Shown one piece after another: positions 1 to 5,385 of a stretch of DNA of 15,038 nucleotides (positions are counted from its first letter, which is position 1; every line of letters begins with the position of its first letter). The position numbers and the translations under genes were made by a program. The stretch is taken from positions 1-15,038 of the forward strand of contig QHQV01000277.1 of the NCBI GenBank assembly GCA_003219945.1, in the 5' to 3' direction. The stretch is from Verrucomicrobiota bacterium (GTDB lineage: Bacteria > Verrucomicrobiota > Verrucomicrobiia > Chthoniobacterales > UBA10450). The notes under the pieces are model-generated. The model was not told the DNA's origin and did no database searches. It was given only the letters and a program-made list of their open reading frames with translations.

Positions 1-396
1 CTTCGGGTCGAATAATCGCAAGGTGAGACCTTCGAGAAGTTTGCCTTCCATTCCGGGAAACTGCGTGGTCGAGTATGTATCCATGTCGGCCGCACCGTTT
101 AGAATCTTCGTATTCACGTCCGAGGAATCGAACTCCGTCCAGGTGCGGCAATTGGCCAGCCGCTTATCCAGATGCCGGTTGTGCATTTTCCATTTTCCGA
201 CCAAAAAATCGAAGTCGTTAGGCGAGGAATTAGGCGAGGCGGTCATCTTGAGCTCGCCGTGAGCGTCGAATTCCACTTTGGGAATGGGGATACTTTCGTC
301 CGCCGTCAGTTCTTTGTTTTGCGCCGGAGCAAAATGGGAAAGCGCCAGGACCAGACTGATGATCAGGCAAGTTCCAGGAACGAAAGTGCGTCGCAT
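1..396 (-). CDS. Secreted beta-barrel-like hypothetical protein, 5' part only
   Basis: This reading frame starts at an ATG (394-396 on the complement) and stays open for 132 codons to the left edge, so its C-terminus lies outside the window. Residues 1-26 form a clear signal peptide: MRR, then a hydrophobic stretch, then an APAQ end that suggests signal peptidase I cleavage. After it comes a conserved-looking core with FDFLVGKW near residue 62, followed by HNRHLDKRLANCRTW and EFD. This pattern (FxxGxW, then NRRLKERL-type) resembles DUF1579-like or lipocalin-like small barrel proteins that I know only as hypothetical. I infer export to the periplasm or outer surface. No function can be assigned. 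The start is secure because the signal peptide begins at this Met. Confidence 0.75.
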   Translation of the reverse strand, partial: MRRTFVPGTCLIISLVLALSHFAPAQNKELTADESIPIPKVEFDAHGELKMTASPNSSPNDFDFLVGKWKMHNRHLDKRLANCRTWTEFDSSDVNTKILNGAADMDTYSTTQFPGMEGKLLEGLTLRLFDPK

Positions 397-433
397 CGCT
401 CAACAAAGCTAAAACCGGGCGGTAGTAAATCGC

Positions 434-960
434 CGTTGAAGCGTTGAAGTGTCCGCCACGGTGGATTCGTCCAGCGGCGAATTGAACTCCGAAAGCTTTG
501 ACTCATTCGCTCCCGCGCATTGCGACCTCTCGGTTTTGCCCATCTATGTCACTCGCGTCCCGCGGCTCCATTCACTCGCTCCTACCCCCGTCGTTTTACC
601 TTGATCACTCGCACTTCCCAGTGCTTGCGCCAGCTACTTAGCTGCGTTGCCGTCTACCCGCGCGATTGAAACTCGTTCGCTTCCCAGCTCACTCGCCGCT
701 ACCCACCGCGGCTTTGCCTTCTATGTCGCTTTCCCCAAAAGCTCCATTCGCGAGCGGGTCCTTGAATCGTTGACGCGTCCGGCACCGGGAATTCCTCCAG
801 CGGCGAATTAAAGGGGAAAGATGCAAGATTTCGCGACCCTCTGGACGACGATCGATCCGATCGGTGCTGAGCGGCATTGAAACTCGCTCGTTTCCCTTTC
901 TCGCTCGTCGCTACCTCGCGACTTTGCCTTCTATGTCGCTGATCCCTCAGCTCCATTCTT
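434..960. repeat. Cluster of degraded ~85-bp direct repeats (four copies)
   Basis: This gene-free stretch is built from related units. Unit Q begins TTGAAACTCGYTCG or similar and continues through TTTGCCTTCTATGTCGCT to GCTCCATTC. Copies lie at about 499-582, 601-657 (truncated), 666-757 and 877-959, and the last two are the most alike. A second unit P, carrying the shared core TCCAGCGGCGAATT, lies at about 434-495 and 761-820. On the complement, unit P reads FNSPLEE/FNSPLDE followed by DAST/DTST in both copies, so it may descend from coding DNA. In the second P-Q pair a marC fragment separates the two units. No long open frame with coding character is present. Confidence 0.7.
821..880 (+). 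pseudogene. 5' fragment of a second marC gene
   Basis: The 20-codon frame reads MQDFATLWTTIDPIG, then AERH and a stop. It matches the N-terminus of the intact MarC protein encoded at 4043-4675 (KDFATLWTTIDPIGN). Over 38 aligned bases there are only three differences, all at third codon positions and all synonymous, so this copy evolved as coding sequence before it broke. The terminal AERH also occurs further on in the intact protein (RAERHM), which suggests an internal deletion, although four residues could be chance. A purine-rich AAGGGGAAAG directly precedes the ATG, where a ribosome binding site would lie. The rest of marC is absent, and a repeat unit begins at the stop codon. Confidence 0.75.
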
Positions 961-973
961 CTGGTGACAGTGC

Positions 974-1027
974 GAATCTGGTTAAGTATATTTTGGCATG
1001 GAATCTGGTTAAGTATATTTTGGCATG
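974..1027 (+). repeat. Perfect 27-bp tandem duplication over the start of the small basic protein gene
   Basis: Bases 974-1000 and 1001-1027 are identical 27-mers (start GAATCTGGTTAAG, end TTTTGGCATG) with no spacer. The second copy ends on the ATG of the gene at 1025. The first copy also ends in ATG, which opens a four-codon frame (MESG, stop) that closes just ahead of the real start. The duplication also joins a TTGGCA from copy 1 (994-999) to TATATT/TATTTT from copy 2 (1014-1021). Confidence 0.95.
994..1021 (+). promoter_or_regulatory. Possible promoter for the TIR-like cassette
   Basis: TTGGCA at 994-999 resembles a -35 box. TATTTT at 1016-1021 (16-bp spacer) or TATATT at 1014-1019 (14-bp spacer) resembles a -10 box. 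The -10 ends only 3-5 bases before the ATG at 1025 and no Shine-Dalgarno is present, so a leaderless transcript is plausible. Pairing the two boxes depends on the tandem duplication. This is motif reading only. Confidence 0.35.
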
Positions 1028-1207
1028 CCCGCAGCTAAATATCGTCCAATTCGCGAAGTTCAAGGGAACGGCACAGTGTCGAAAGCCAGGATCAGGCAGG
1101 CCGTAAAGAAATTGGCCGAGTTAAAGCGAGCTCATCCTGCTCGGTACAAGGAAAAAATTCGGGCCAGCGCGAGCACACCTGTCCAGCTAGTTGTTCGACA
1201 TAGTTAA
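1025..1207 (+). CDS. Small basic protein, first gene of the TIR-like cassette
   Basis: A 60-aa protein rich in Lys and Arg (for example KARIRQAVKKLAELKR), with one likely amphipathic helix around residues 20-45 and no signal peptide or membrane segment. I do not recognise a named family. It ends five bases before the ATG of the TIR-like gene and runs in the same direction, so the two are almost certainly co-transcribed and may be translationally linked. The ATG is the second of two created by the 27-bp duplication, and there is no clear Shine-Dalgarno. By position and charge it could be a nucleic-acid-binding partner, an antitoxin or a regulator of the downstream protein; that is inference only. 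An alternative is that this is a degraded frame, but the consistent spacing and composition argue for a real gene. Confidence 0.6.
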   Translation: MPAAKYRPIREVQGNGTVSKARIRQAVKKLAELKRAHPARYKEKIRASASTPVQLVVRHS

Positions 1208-1212
1208 CCGAA

Positions 1213-1830
1213 ATGCCGGCGTCCCCCAGCGCTAGCGTATTCATCAACTGCCCGTTCGACTCGCGGTATCAGCCGCTTTTTGAAGCGATCGTATTCTGCG
1301 TTTCCGCCTGTGGGTTTGTGCCACGATGCACGCTGGAGCTTAGAGATGCGGGCGAGGTTCGGATCGAGAACATCTATCGATTGATCGACGAATGTCACCA
1401 GGGTATTCACGATATCTCCCGCACTGAGGTGCAAGGGCAGCCATATGGGTTGCCGCGATTCAATATGCCGCTCGAATTAGGCATTTTTCTTGGCGCAAAA
1501 CGCTTTGGAAAACATTCCGCGCAGAAACGCGTCTTGATTTTGGATCGCGAGCCTTATCGCTACAGACGTTTCATCTCGGACATTGGCGGCCAGGATATTC
1601 AAGCTCACCGGCGAAGCCCCGCGAGAGCGATTCGCCATGTGCGTGACTGGCTTCAATCCGCTCCGGGCAAAACCGCTATTCCGGGCGGCAGGAAAATCTG
1701 GGAAGATTACCGCCTTTTCCGGCGAGAACTTCCCGCGATCGCCGAGGAGGCCCAGCTCGATCCTAGGCAATTGACATTTATCGATTACCTCCTGCTCGCT
1801 TCGAATTGGCTGCAGGAACATCGCAGATAA
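1213..1830 (+). CDS. TIR/nucleoside-deoxyribosyltransferase-like protein
   Basis: A 205-aa soluble protein. Visible blocks are SVFINCPFD at 8-16 (first beta strand and loop), PLFEAIVF at 21-28, GFVPRCTLE at 34-42, IYRLIDECHQGIHDISRTE at 54-72, NMPLELGIFLGAKRFG at 84-99, and KRVLILDRE then FISDIGGQDIQAH at 105-132. A Glu inside a LELGxFLGA segment (E88), followed by a K/R-rich strand ending LILD, resembles the catalytic Glu region of TIR-like NAD-cleaving domains and of nucleoside 2-deoxyribosyltransferases. I infer a Rossmann-like nucleotide or NAD hydrolase. I know close relatives of this pattern only as hypothetical proteins. The C-terminal ~55 residues (DWLQ onward) look helical. It follows the small basic gene by five bases, which fits a two-gene defence or toxin unit. 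Catalysis is unproven and the fold assignment rests on motif resemblance. Confidence 0.75.
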   Translation: MPASPSASVFINCPFDSRYQPLFEAIVFCVSACGFVPRCTLELRDAGEVRIENIYRLIDECHQGIHDISRTEVQGQPYGLPRFNMPLELGIFLGAKRFGKHSAQKRVLILDREPYRYRRFISDIGGQDIQAHRRSPARAIRHVRDWLQSAPGKTAIPGGRKIWEDYRLFRRELPAIAEEAQLDPRQLTFIDYLLLASNWLQEHRR

Positions 1831-1846
1831 AATAGCAATGGTGGAA

Positions 1847-2030
1847 GTCGACGACGTGTAGTTCGTATTTAGGGCCACGTTGCAGCAGATAGACGTAAAT
1901 TTTCAAGTCGTTCTTAAAGAAACGTCCGAAGTTCTCAAGAATGCCGCCGGGCAAGTCGGCACAATATTTTTCGGCGAACAACACTTCGCCTCGCAAGTTC
2001 CGTATAAAGTTGACGTGCGAATAAAGGCTC
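1847..2030 (-). pseudogene. Fragment of a paralogue of the unknown protein encoded at 5386-6792
   Basis: Read on the complement, this stretch encodes KYCADLPGGILENFGR and then FKNDLKIYVYLLQRGP, matching KYYTELPGGILENFGR and FKNDLKVYVYPLQRSP in the intact gene. About 45 residues align well. Upstream, SLYSHVNFIRNLRGEVLFAE diverges from the intact copy, and an in-frame TAA lies just before it near 2030. Downstream the frame runs on without similarity into the 3' end of the TIR-like gene on the other strand. No start codon context or complete domain remains, so it is a decayed remnant. It probably derives from a diverged paralogue rather than a recent copy, because several residues and many third positions differ. 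Confidence 0.8.
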
Positions 2031-2127
2031 GCTCTTTACGTGATCTTTGTCATTCTCGGCGTGTGAGCGGCAATCTTTATCGCTTGCGCCCCTGTCACGT
2101 CATAGGGCCGTACCATTATCTTTGAAC

Positions 2128-2418
2128 ATGCTGGCGAAGCCAAATAAGACGGTGGTTGAAGGCACTGTTCGAGCGATCATACCAACAAGCGACGGTCAGG
2201 GACACGAGATCGAAATCAAAGTGTGTCGTAATCTCACGCGTGGCCGAACTGACGACTTTATCCAGCCCGCAGAGGGACAATCGCTGATTCTTTTTGCGGC
2301 CCAAACGCCAGATGTAACGATTGGCGATCGCGTTCGGGTACAAGCGCGATTGCTAGGGGGCCCGTTCGGCGAACGGAGCGTTCTCGAACAACTCGATCCG
2401 CTCTCCGACCAAGCTTGA
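2128..2418 (+). CDS. Small OB-fold-like hypothetical protein
   Basis: A 96-aa protein that starts MLAKPNKTVVEGTVRAI. The frame is open from 2047, but the upstream 27 residues (rich in Ser, Arg and Leu) look non-coding, so I use the ATG at 2128. The order of segments (VVEGTVRAIIP, HEIEIKV, SLILFAA, IGDRVRVQARLLGG, RSVLEQL) alternates short hydrophobic strands with turns and looks like a five-stranded OB or beta-barrel fold. IGDRVRVQARL is typical of such strands. There is no signal peptide. It is convergent with the M6 protease gene, with stops eight bases apart. TATCTT at 2117-2122 lies five bases before the start and no Shine-Dalgarno is visible. Nucleic-acid or small-ligand binding is possible; function is unknown. 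Confidence 0.6.
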   Translation: MLAKPNKTVVEGTVRAIIPTSDGQGHEIEIKVCRNLTRGRTDDFIQPAEGQSLILFAAQTPDVTIGDRVRVQARLLGGPFGERSVLEQLDPLSDQA

Positions 2419-2426
2419 TCGGGGAG

Positions 2427-3845
2427 CTACACCTCTGCTTGCAACCTCACGATACCTCCACTCATCGCGATATTCGTAAGCGTTACGCGTGAAGGAGAGC
2501 CCTTGTTTGATCGTGTTGACGGGGTAGTATTGTCGTGAATTGCCGCGACACCCTTATCGCCGGGGAAAAGATCCCCGGCATCCCCCGAATTCTTGAGTAG
2601 TTCCAGGTCCTTGTTTCCATCTGCTTGTAGCAGTGCCACGAGATAGGCGAGCGGATTGTCATTGTTCGATTGCCGCTCGTCGATATGCCAGACCGCAAGA
2701 CCTGAACCCGGGAGCGCGGCATCGAGACCTTTGGCTTGACGATTCTCCAGAAGGAAATATTCCGGCCCGGTTGCTCCCTTTTTCCAAACCCGGTAGCACT
2801 CGGTCTTTTTTGCTTCCAGCGTGTTGAGTTGAATTGATCTTTTTCTAGTAACCAGCTTCGGCTTGATCCAACCGAGTTTGGAGAGACACCAACACGACAT
2901 TCGCGAGGGACGATTTCCTTTGCCTCCCCACGACCCGGCTGCCATGAGGCACCATTCACCGACTCCATGAGATCGAAAGGTCGTGTCGTAGAGGTCGGGC
3001 AATCCAAGCAGGTGACCGAATTCGTGGGAAAAAACGCCGGCGCGTCCGTCTTCAGGTTCGGTGGAATAGGCAAATACTTTGACTCCCTGATGTACGAACG
3101 GCCGCGGAAGAGTCCACGTATGCGACCAGATCATGTTCTTTCGCTTGCTGGGATTTGGTTCTGCTTCGGCACCATGCCCCGCATGGATAAGGAAGATCGC
3201 GTCTACAAACCCGTCGTCGTCCGCGTCAAAGCGCGCCAGGTTATCGCTCCTACAAAAAGTCGTCAGCGCGTCATGGAGCAGTCCCGGCGTGTTATTGGGA
3301 TAATCAGTTCCCGTGCCGCTTTGCCTTGCTGTGTAATAGCTGTAAGGCTGGGGCGCACGCACATAGCCGATCACTTCGCCGGTTAGGTCCAACGCGCCGT
3401 AGGAAAGTTGCCCGTAAAAATTAGTCATCGAGTTCCGGTTCGCCTTGTTAAAGAGCAGGTTTTCGAAATCCCTAACCCGTCGCGTTCCCTTGTTGTCGGG
3501 AAAGTCGACCAGCAGTGCGATGGCGTGCACGTTCCGTTTTTTCGGCCTCTTCGAGTCGACTGAAGCCACAGCCGTTTTTGGAACCTGCGGTGGACCGGGA
3601 CTGCGGGTGGAGAGTTCGTACCGAAAAAAAATTCGGTTGTTAAAGCTCGGCCGCGCAATGGCGTGAGTCGTGACGATCCCCATTAGGCGCGCGATTTGCA
3701 GCTCCTGAGCGGAGAGGATGTGGTGCTGCTCGAGCTGCTTTGCAATATTTTTCAGGACTTTGGGGTGCGCTCTACACGCTGTCGCGCCGAGCGCGCGCAT
3801 TTGCGATTGCGCTTCTCTCAAGATCTCGACCGGTCCTCTGTCCAC
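2427..3845 (-). CDS. M6 family (immune inhibitor A-like) zinc metalloprotease
   Basis: A 472-aa protein with the M6 protease signature. HEFGHLLGLPD at 274-284 supplies the two His and the third ligand Asp of an HExxHxxGxxD zinc site. GEWCLMAAGSWGG at about 297-309 contains the Met-turn. The block FDADDDGFVDAIFLIHAGHGAE at about 206-227 is the usual conserved segment before the active site. The C-terminal half (LVTRKRSIQL, YFLLENRQ, GLAVWHID) matches the beta-rich region seen after the catalytic domain. I see no signal peptide, which is odd for a family that is mostly secreted. The GTG start is followed by a charged helix (MDRGPVEILREAQ), and an internal Met at residue 16 is the alternative. 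It is divergent from marC, and an inverted repeat lies five bases upstream of the start. Confidence 0.88.
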   Translation of the reverse strand: MDRGPVEILREAQSQMRALGATACRAHPKVLKNIAKQLEQHHILSAQELQIARLMGIVTTHAIARPSFNNRIFFRYELSTRSPGPPQVPKTAVASVDSKRPKKRNVHAIALLVDFPDNKGTRRVRDFENLLFNKANRNSMTNFYGQLSYGALDLTGEVIGYVRAPQPYSYYTARQSGTGTDYPNNTPGLLHDALTTFCRSDNLARFDADDDGFVDAIFLIHAGHGAEAEPNPSKRKNMIWSHTWTLPRPFVHQGVKVFAYSTEPEDGRAGVFSHEFGHLLGLPDLYDTTFRSHGVGEWCLMAAGSWGGKGNRPSRMSCWCLSKLGWIKPKLVTRKRSIQLNTLEAKKTECYRVWKKGATGPEYFLLENRQAKGLDAALPGSGLAVWHIDERQSNNDNPLAYLVALLQADGNKDLELLKNSGDAGDLFPGDKGVAAIHDNTTPSTRSNKGSPSRVTLTNIAMSGGIVRLQAEV

Positions 3846-3849
3846 CTGA

Positions 3850-3874
3850 TTAATACCCGTAATTCACGTATTAA
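3850..3874. promoter_or_regulatory. Operator-like inverted repeat upstream of the M6 protease gene
   Basis: TTAATAC at 3850-3856 and GTATTAA at 3868-3874 are perfect inverted arms separated by 11 bases (arm centres 18 bp apart). The arm near the gene lies five bases before the GTG start. A dimeric regulator binding here, or an RNA hairpin, could control translation or transcription. The arms are AT-rich in otherwise GC-rich DNA. Confidence 0.4.
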
Positions 3875-3927
3875 ACTTCCTTAGGTATGAGCGGTTTCGC
3901 ACTATTTCGATCGAATTTAATCGGGTC

Positions 3928-3948
3928 ATCATTTTGCTAATGATGGAT
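3928..3948. repeat. Small inverted repeat between M6 protease and marC
   Basis: CATCATT and AATGATG form a seven-base stem around a short AT-rich loop. It lies roughly midway between the divergent starts at 3845 and 4043. Slightly further on, at 3959-3970, ATCGCGCGCGAT is a perfect 12-base palindrome. Either could be a regulator site; nothing identifies one. Confidence 0.4.
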
Positions 3949-4042
3949 TTCGCGTTCTATCGCGCGCGATCCCGCGCGCCACCAACTTTGCCTCGCGCTT
4001 GATGAGTCATTCGTATAAGGATACAGCGCACATTTGCCGCAA

Positions 4043-4675
4043 ATGTCTCCGCTCCTGATCAAGATCAGCAAAGATTTCGCTACCCTTTGGACGACGATCG
4101 ATCCAATCGGCAACGTGGCGTTGTTTGCCGGCTTGACCGCTGCGCTCACCCGGGCAGAGCGGCATATGACGGCCCTGCGCGCTGTGATTTACGCCACTAT
4201 CATCCTCGTTGCCGCCGCGACCGCCGGCCAGGTCATTCTCGACGCAATCGGCATTCACATGCACTCGCTCAAAGTGGCCGGCGGCATCATTCTGTTCCTG
4301 TTCGGCGTGCAGATGCTTTTCGGGAAAATGGATGCGAAGACAGACAGATCGCCAGAGGAAGGACGTGACCTCGCGGTGTTCCCGCTGGCGGTGCCTTCCA
4401 TCGCCGGACCGGGCGCGATAATGGCGGTGATCGTCTTAACTGATAACGATGTCTATACGGTGCCGGAGCGGCTCGAAACCGGCGTTGTCCTGGTAGTGGT
4501 GCTCTTCCTGACCTATCTCCTGCTGCTTTTTTCGGATGCGATTCTGCGCGTGATCGGTCGACAGGGCGCGTCTGTTCTCGTCCGTGTAATGGGACTCATC
4601 CTCTGCTCGCTGGCAGTGGAAATCGTGCTCACTGCGCTCGGCGTCGTCGGCTGGACGACGGGTGCGCCGCACTAG
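4043..4675 (+). CDS. marC: MarC family integral membrane protein
   Basis: A 210-aa protein with six hydrophobic segments and the MarC/UPF0056 pattern: FATLWTTIDPIGNVALFAGLT near the N-terminus, KVAGGIILFLFGVQMLFG in the middle, and FPLAVPSIAGPGAIMAVI, where the PxxxGPG-type motif is characteristic. These proteins sit in the inner membrane. The old link to multiple antibiotic resistance is not well supported and the substrate is unknown. I start at the ATG at 4043; an in-frame TTG at 4034 would add three residues. A weak -10-like TATAAG lies at 4014-4019. A short fragment of a second marC copy lies at 821-877. The gene symbol refers to family membership only. Confidence 0.9.
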   Translation: MSPLLIKISKDFATLWTTIDPIGNVALFAGLTAALTRAERHMTALRAVIYATIILVAAATAGQVILDAIGIHMHSLKVAGGIILFLFGVQMLFGKMDAKTDRSPEEGRDLAVFPLAVPSIAGPGAIMAVIVLTDNDVYTVPERLETGVVLVVVLFLTYLLLLFSDAILRVIGRQGASVLVRVMGLILCSLAVEIVLTALGVVGWTTGAPH

Positions 4676-4701
4676 AATCGCTCTGGCCGAGGCGGGTAGA
4701 C

Positions 4702-4722
4702 GTGATCAGTGATTAGTGATCG
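4702..4722 (+). repeat. Three tandem 7-bp GTGATYR units
   Basis: GTGATCA, GTGATTA and GTGATCG follow each other without spacing 26 bases after the marC stop. This could be a slipped-strand remnant or part of a dispersed intergenic repeat. No function is apparent. Confidence 0.6.
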
Positions 4723-4757
4723 GCTGGCAGTTCGATGCAGCCTGTGTAATTCGCTTT

Positions 4758-4786
4758 TTGCTCGCGTCGAGCGGGCGCGATAGAAT
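4758..4786 (+). promoter_or_regulatory. Possible promoter of the small cassette at 4793
   Basis: TTGCTC (4758-4763) and TAGAAT (4781-4786) are spaced by 17 bases. The -10 ends six bases before the GTG start at 4793, which would put transcription initiation at or near the start codon. No Shine-Dalgarno is visible, in keeping with a leaderless message. Confidence 0.4.
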
Positions 4787-4792
4787 CTCGGC

Positions 4793-5005
4793 GTGACCGC
4801 GAGTGAGGTCATTGAGGAGATCGAGCGACTGCCGTCGAAAGAAAAAACCGAGGTGCTGACCGCCTTGCTGCGTTCACGGACGACGAAGCGTCAGCTATCG
4901 CCGGACGAACTCGTGGCATTAGCAGATCAGATGGTCGCGACCAAAGATCCAGAAGAGGCAGATCGACTGGAAAAAGAGATTCTAGCGGGCTTTTACGGCC
5001 GCTGA
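4793..5005 (+). CDS. Small acidic antitoxin-like protein
   Basis: A 70-aa protein starting at GTG: TASEVIEEIERLPSKEKTEVLTALLRS, then a spacer, then DPEEADRLEKEILAGFYGR. The pattern (VIEEIERLPSKEK, a short helix pair, an acidic C-terminal helix) resembles short antitoxin or addiction-module proteins in which an N-terminal LP(x)xE(K/R) helix precedes a partner-binding tail. There is no signal peptide or membrane segment. Its TGA is three bases before an ATG that opens the next gene, so the two are probably co-expressed. I do not recognise a named family with certainty; the antitoxin role is inferred from size, composition and pairing. Confidence 0.6.
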   Translation: MTASEVIEEIERLPSKEKTEVLTALLRSRTTKRQLSPDELVALADQMVATKDPEEADRLEKEILAGFYGR

Positions 5006-5008
5006 GCG

Positions 5009-5253
5009 ATGCCTCGCATTCGACGCGAGTGCATCCCGAGCCGCTGATGGCCCACCTCATCAGGCGAGTTCGACAACGTGAAGTTTCAACTTCGCAACTG
5101 GGACTGCTCGCACGCTGGCTGGTTACAGATCCAGAAGTGCCTGAGGGTCTGTGGTTCAAACGATTTCCGGAGATGATCGCCTGCCGCGAAGCCGAATTGG
5201 TGAAGACGTTTCTACGGTCCGGACAGGTTCCTGCGGGTGAAGAGGTGACCTAA
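5009..5253 (+). pseudogene. Small partner protein, apparently frameshifted near its N-terminus
   Basis: The expected start, an ATG at 5009, gives MPRIRRECIPSR and then a TGA. The rest of the protein (LMAHLIRRVRQREVSTSQLG, then LLARWL, PEVPEGLWFKRFPEMIACREAELVKTFL and GQVPAGEEV) continues in a neighbouring frame from about 5044 to the stop at 5253. I remember small hypothetical proteins that begin MPRI...IPxxLL(x)HL and contain PEVPEGxWFKxFP and GELVKTFL; this locus would encode one if a single base were restored near 5043. It follows the antitoxin-like gene by three bases. Alternatives are a real shorter protein from GTG 5029 or ATG 5047, programmed frameshifting, or a sequencing error. The conserved FKRFPEM...ELVKTF core is intact. 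Confidence 0.55.
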
Positions 5254-5266
5254 TCGCAACGAAAGT

Positions 5267-5347
5267 TCACGATACGAGCAGCGAGCGGACGGAAATTTCC
5301 TCGTCGATCTCGTCCCATTGAATTCCGATGCCGCGACCGATGAGCCG
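5267..5347 (-). pseudogene. C-terminal remnant of a DUF2442-like protein
   Basis: On the complement a short frame reads RLIGRGIGIQWDEIDEEI, then SVRSLLVS and a stop, with an in-frame TAG directly upstream at 5348-5350. The pattern GxGIxWxxIDEDISVxxLL is the C-terminal signature of DUF2442 proteins, small helix-rich proteins usually paired with DUF4160 in toxin-antitoxin-like loci. Only about 26 codons remain and no start is present, so it is a relic. It lies between the frameshifted small gene and the convergent gene at 5386. Confidence 0.6.
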
Positions 5348-5385
5348 CTAATGGGGCACCCCGCCGCTACAACAAATGCGCGGCT

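Noticed and set aside
699..956. 85-codon frame on the minus strand over the repeat cluster, with recurring RHRRQSR peptides
   Set aside because: The internal similarity comes from the DNA repeats. The composition is Arg/Ser-rich and unlike a folded protein, and the frame crosses the marC fragment on the other strand.
434..960. Possible CRISPR array or integron attC series
   Set aside because: The repeats are long, degenerate and unevenly spaced, there are no uniform spacers, and no R'/R'' core sites, cas genes or integrase are visible.
864..1106. 80-codon plus-strand frame starting in the repeat
   Set aside because: It translates both copies of the 27-bp duplication and overlaps the better-supported gene at 1025 in another frame.
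1213..1830. Thoeris or CBASS assignment for the TIR-like protein
   Set aside because: No SIR2-like ThsA, cyclase or other partner gene is present; the only linked gene is the small basic one, so a named system cannot be claimed.
1477..1878. 133-codon minus-strand frame
   Set aside because: It lies antisense to the TIR-like gene, whose plus-strand frame has clear conserved motifs; this one has none.
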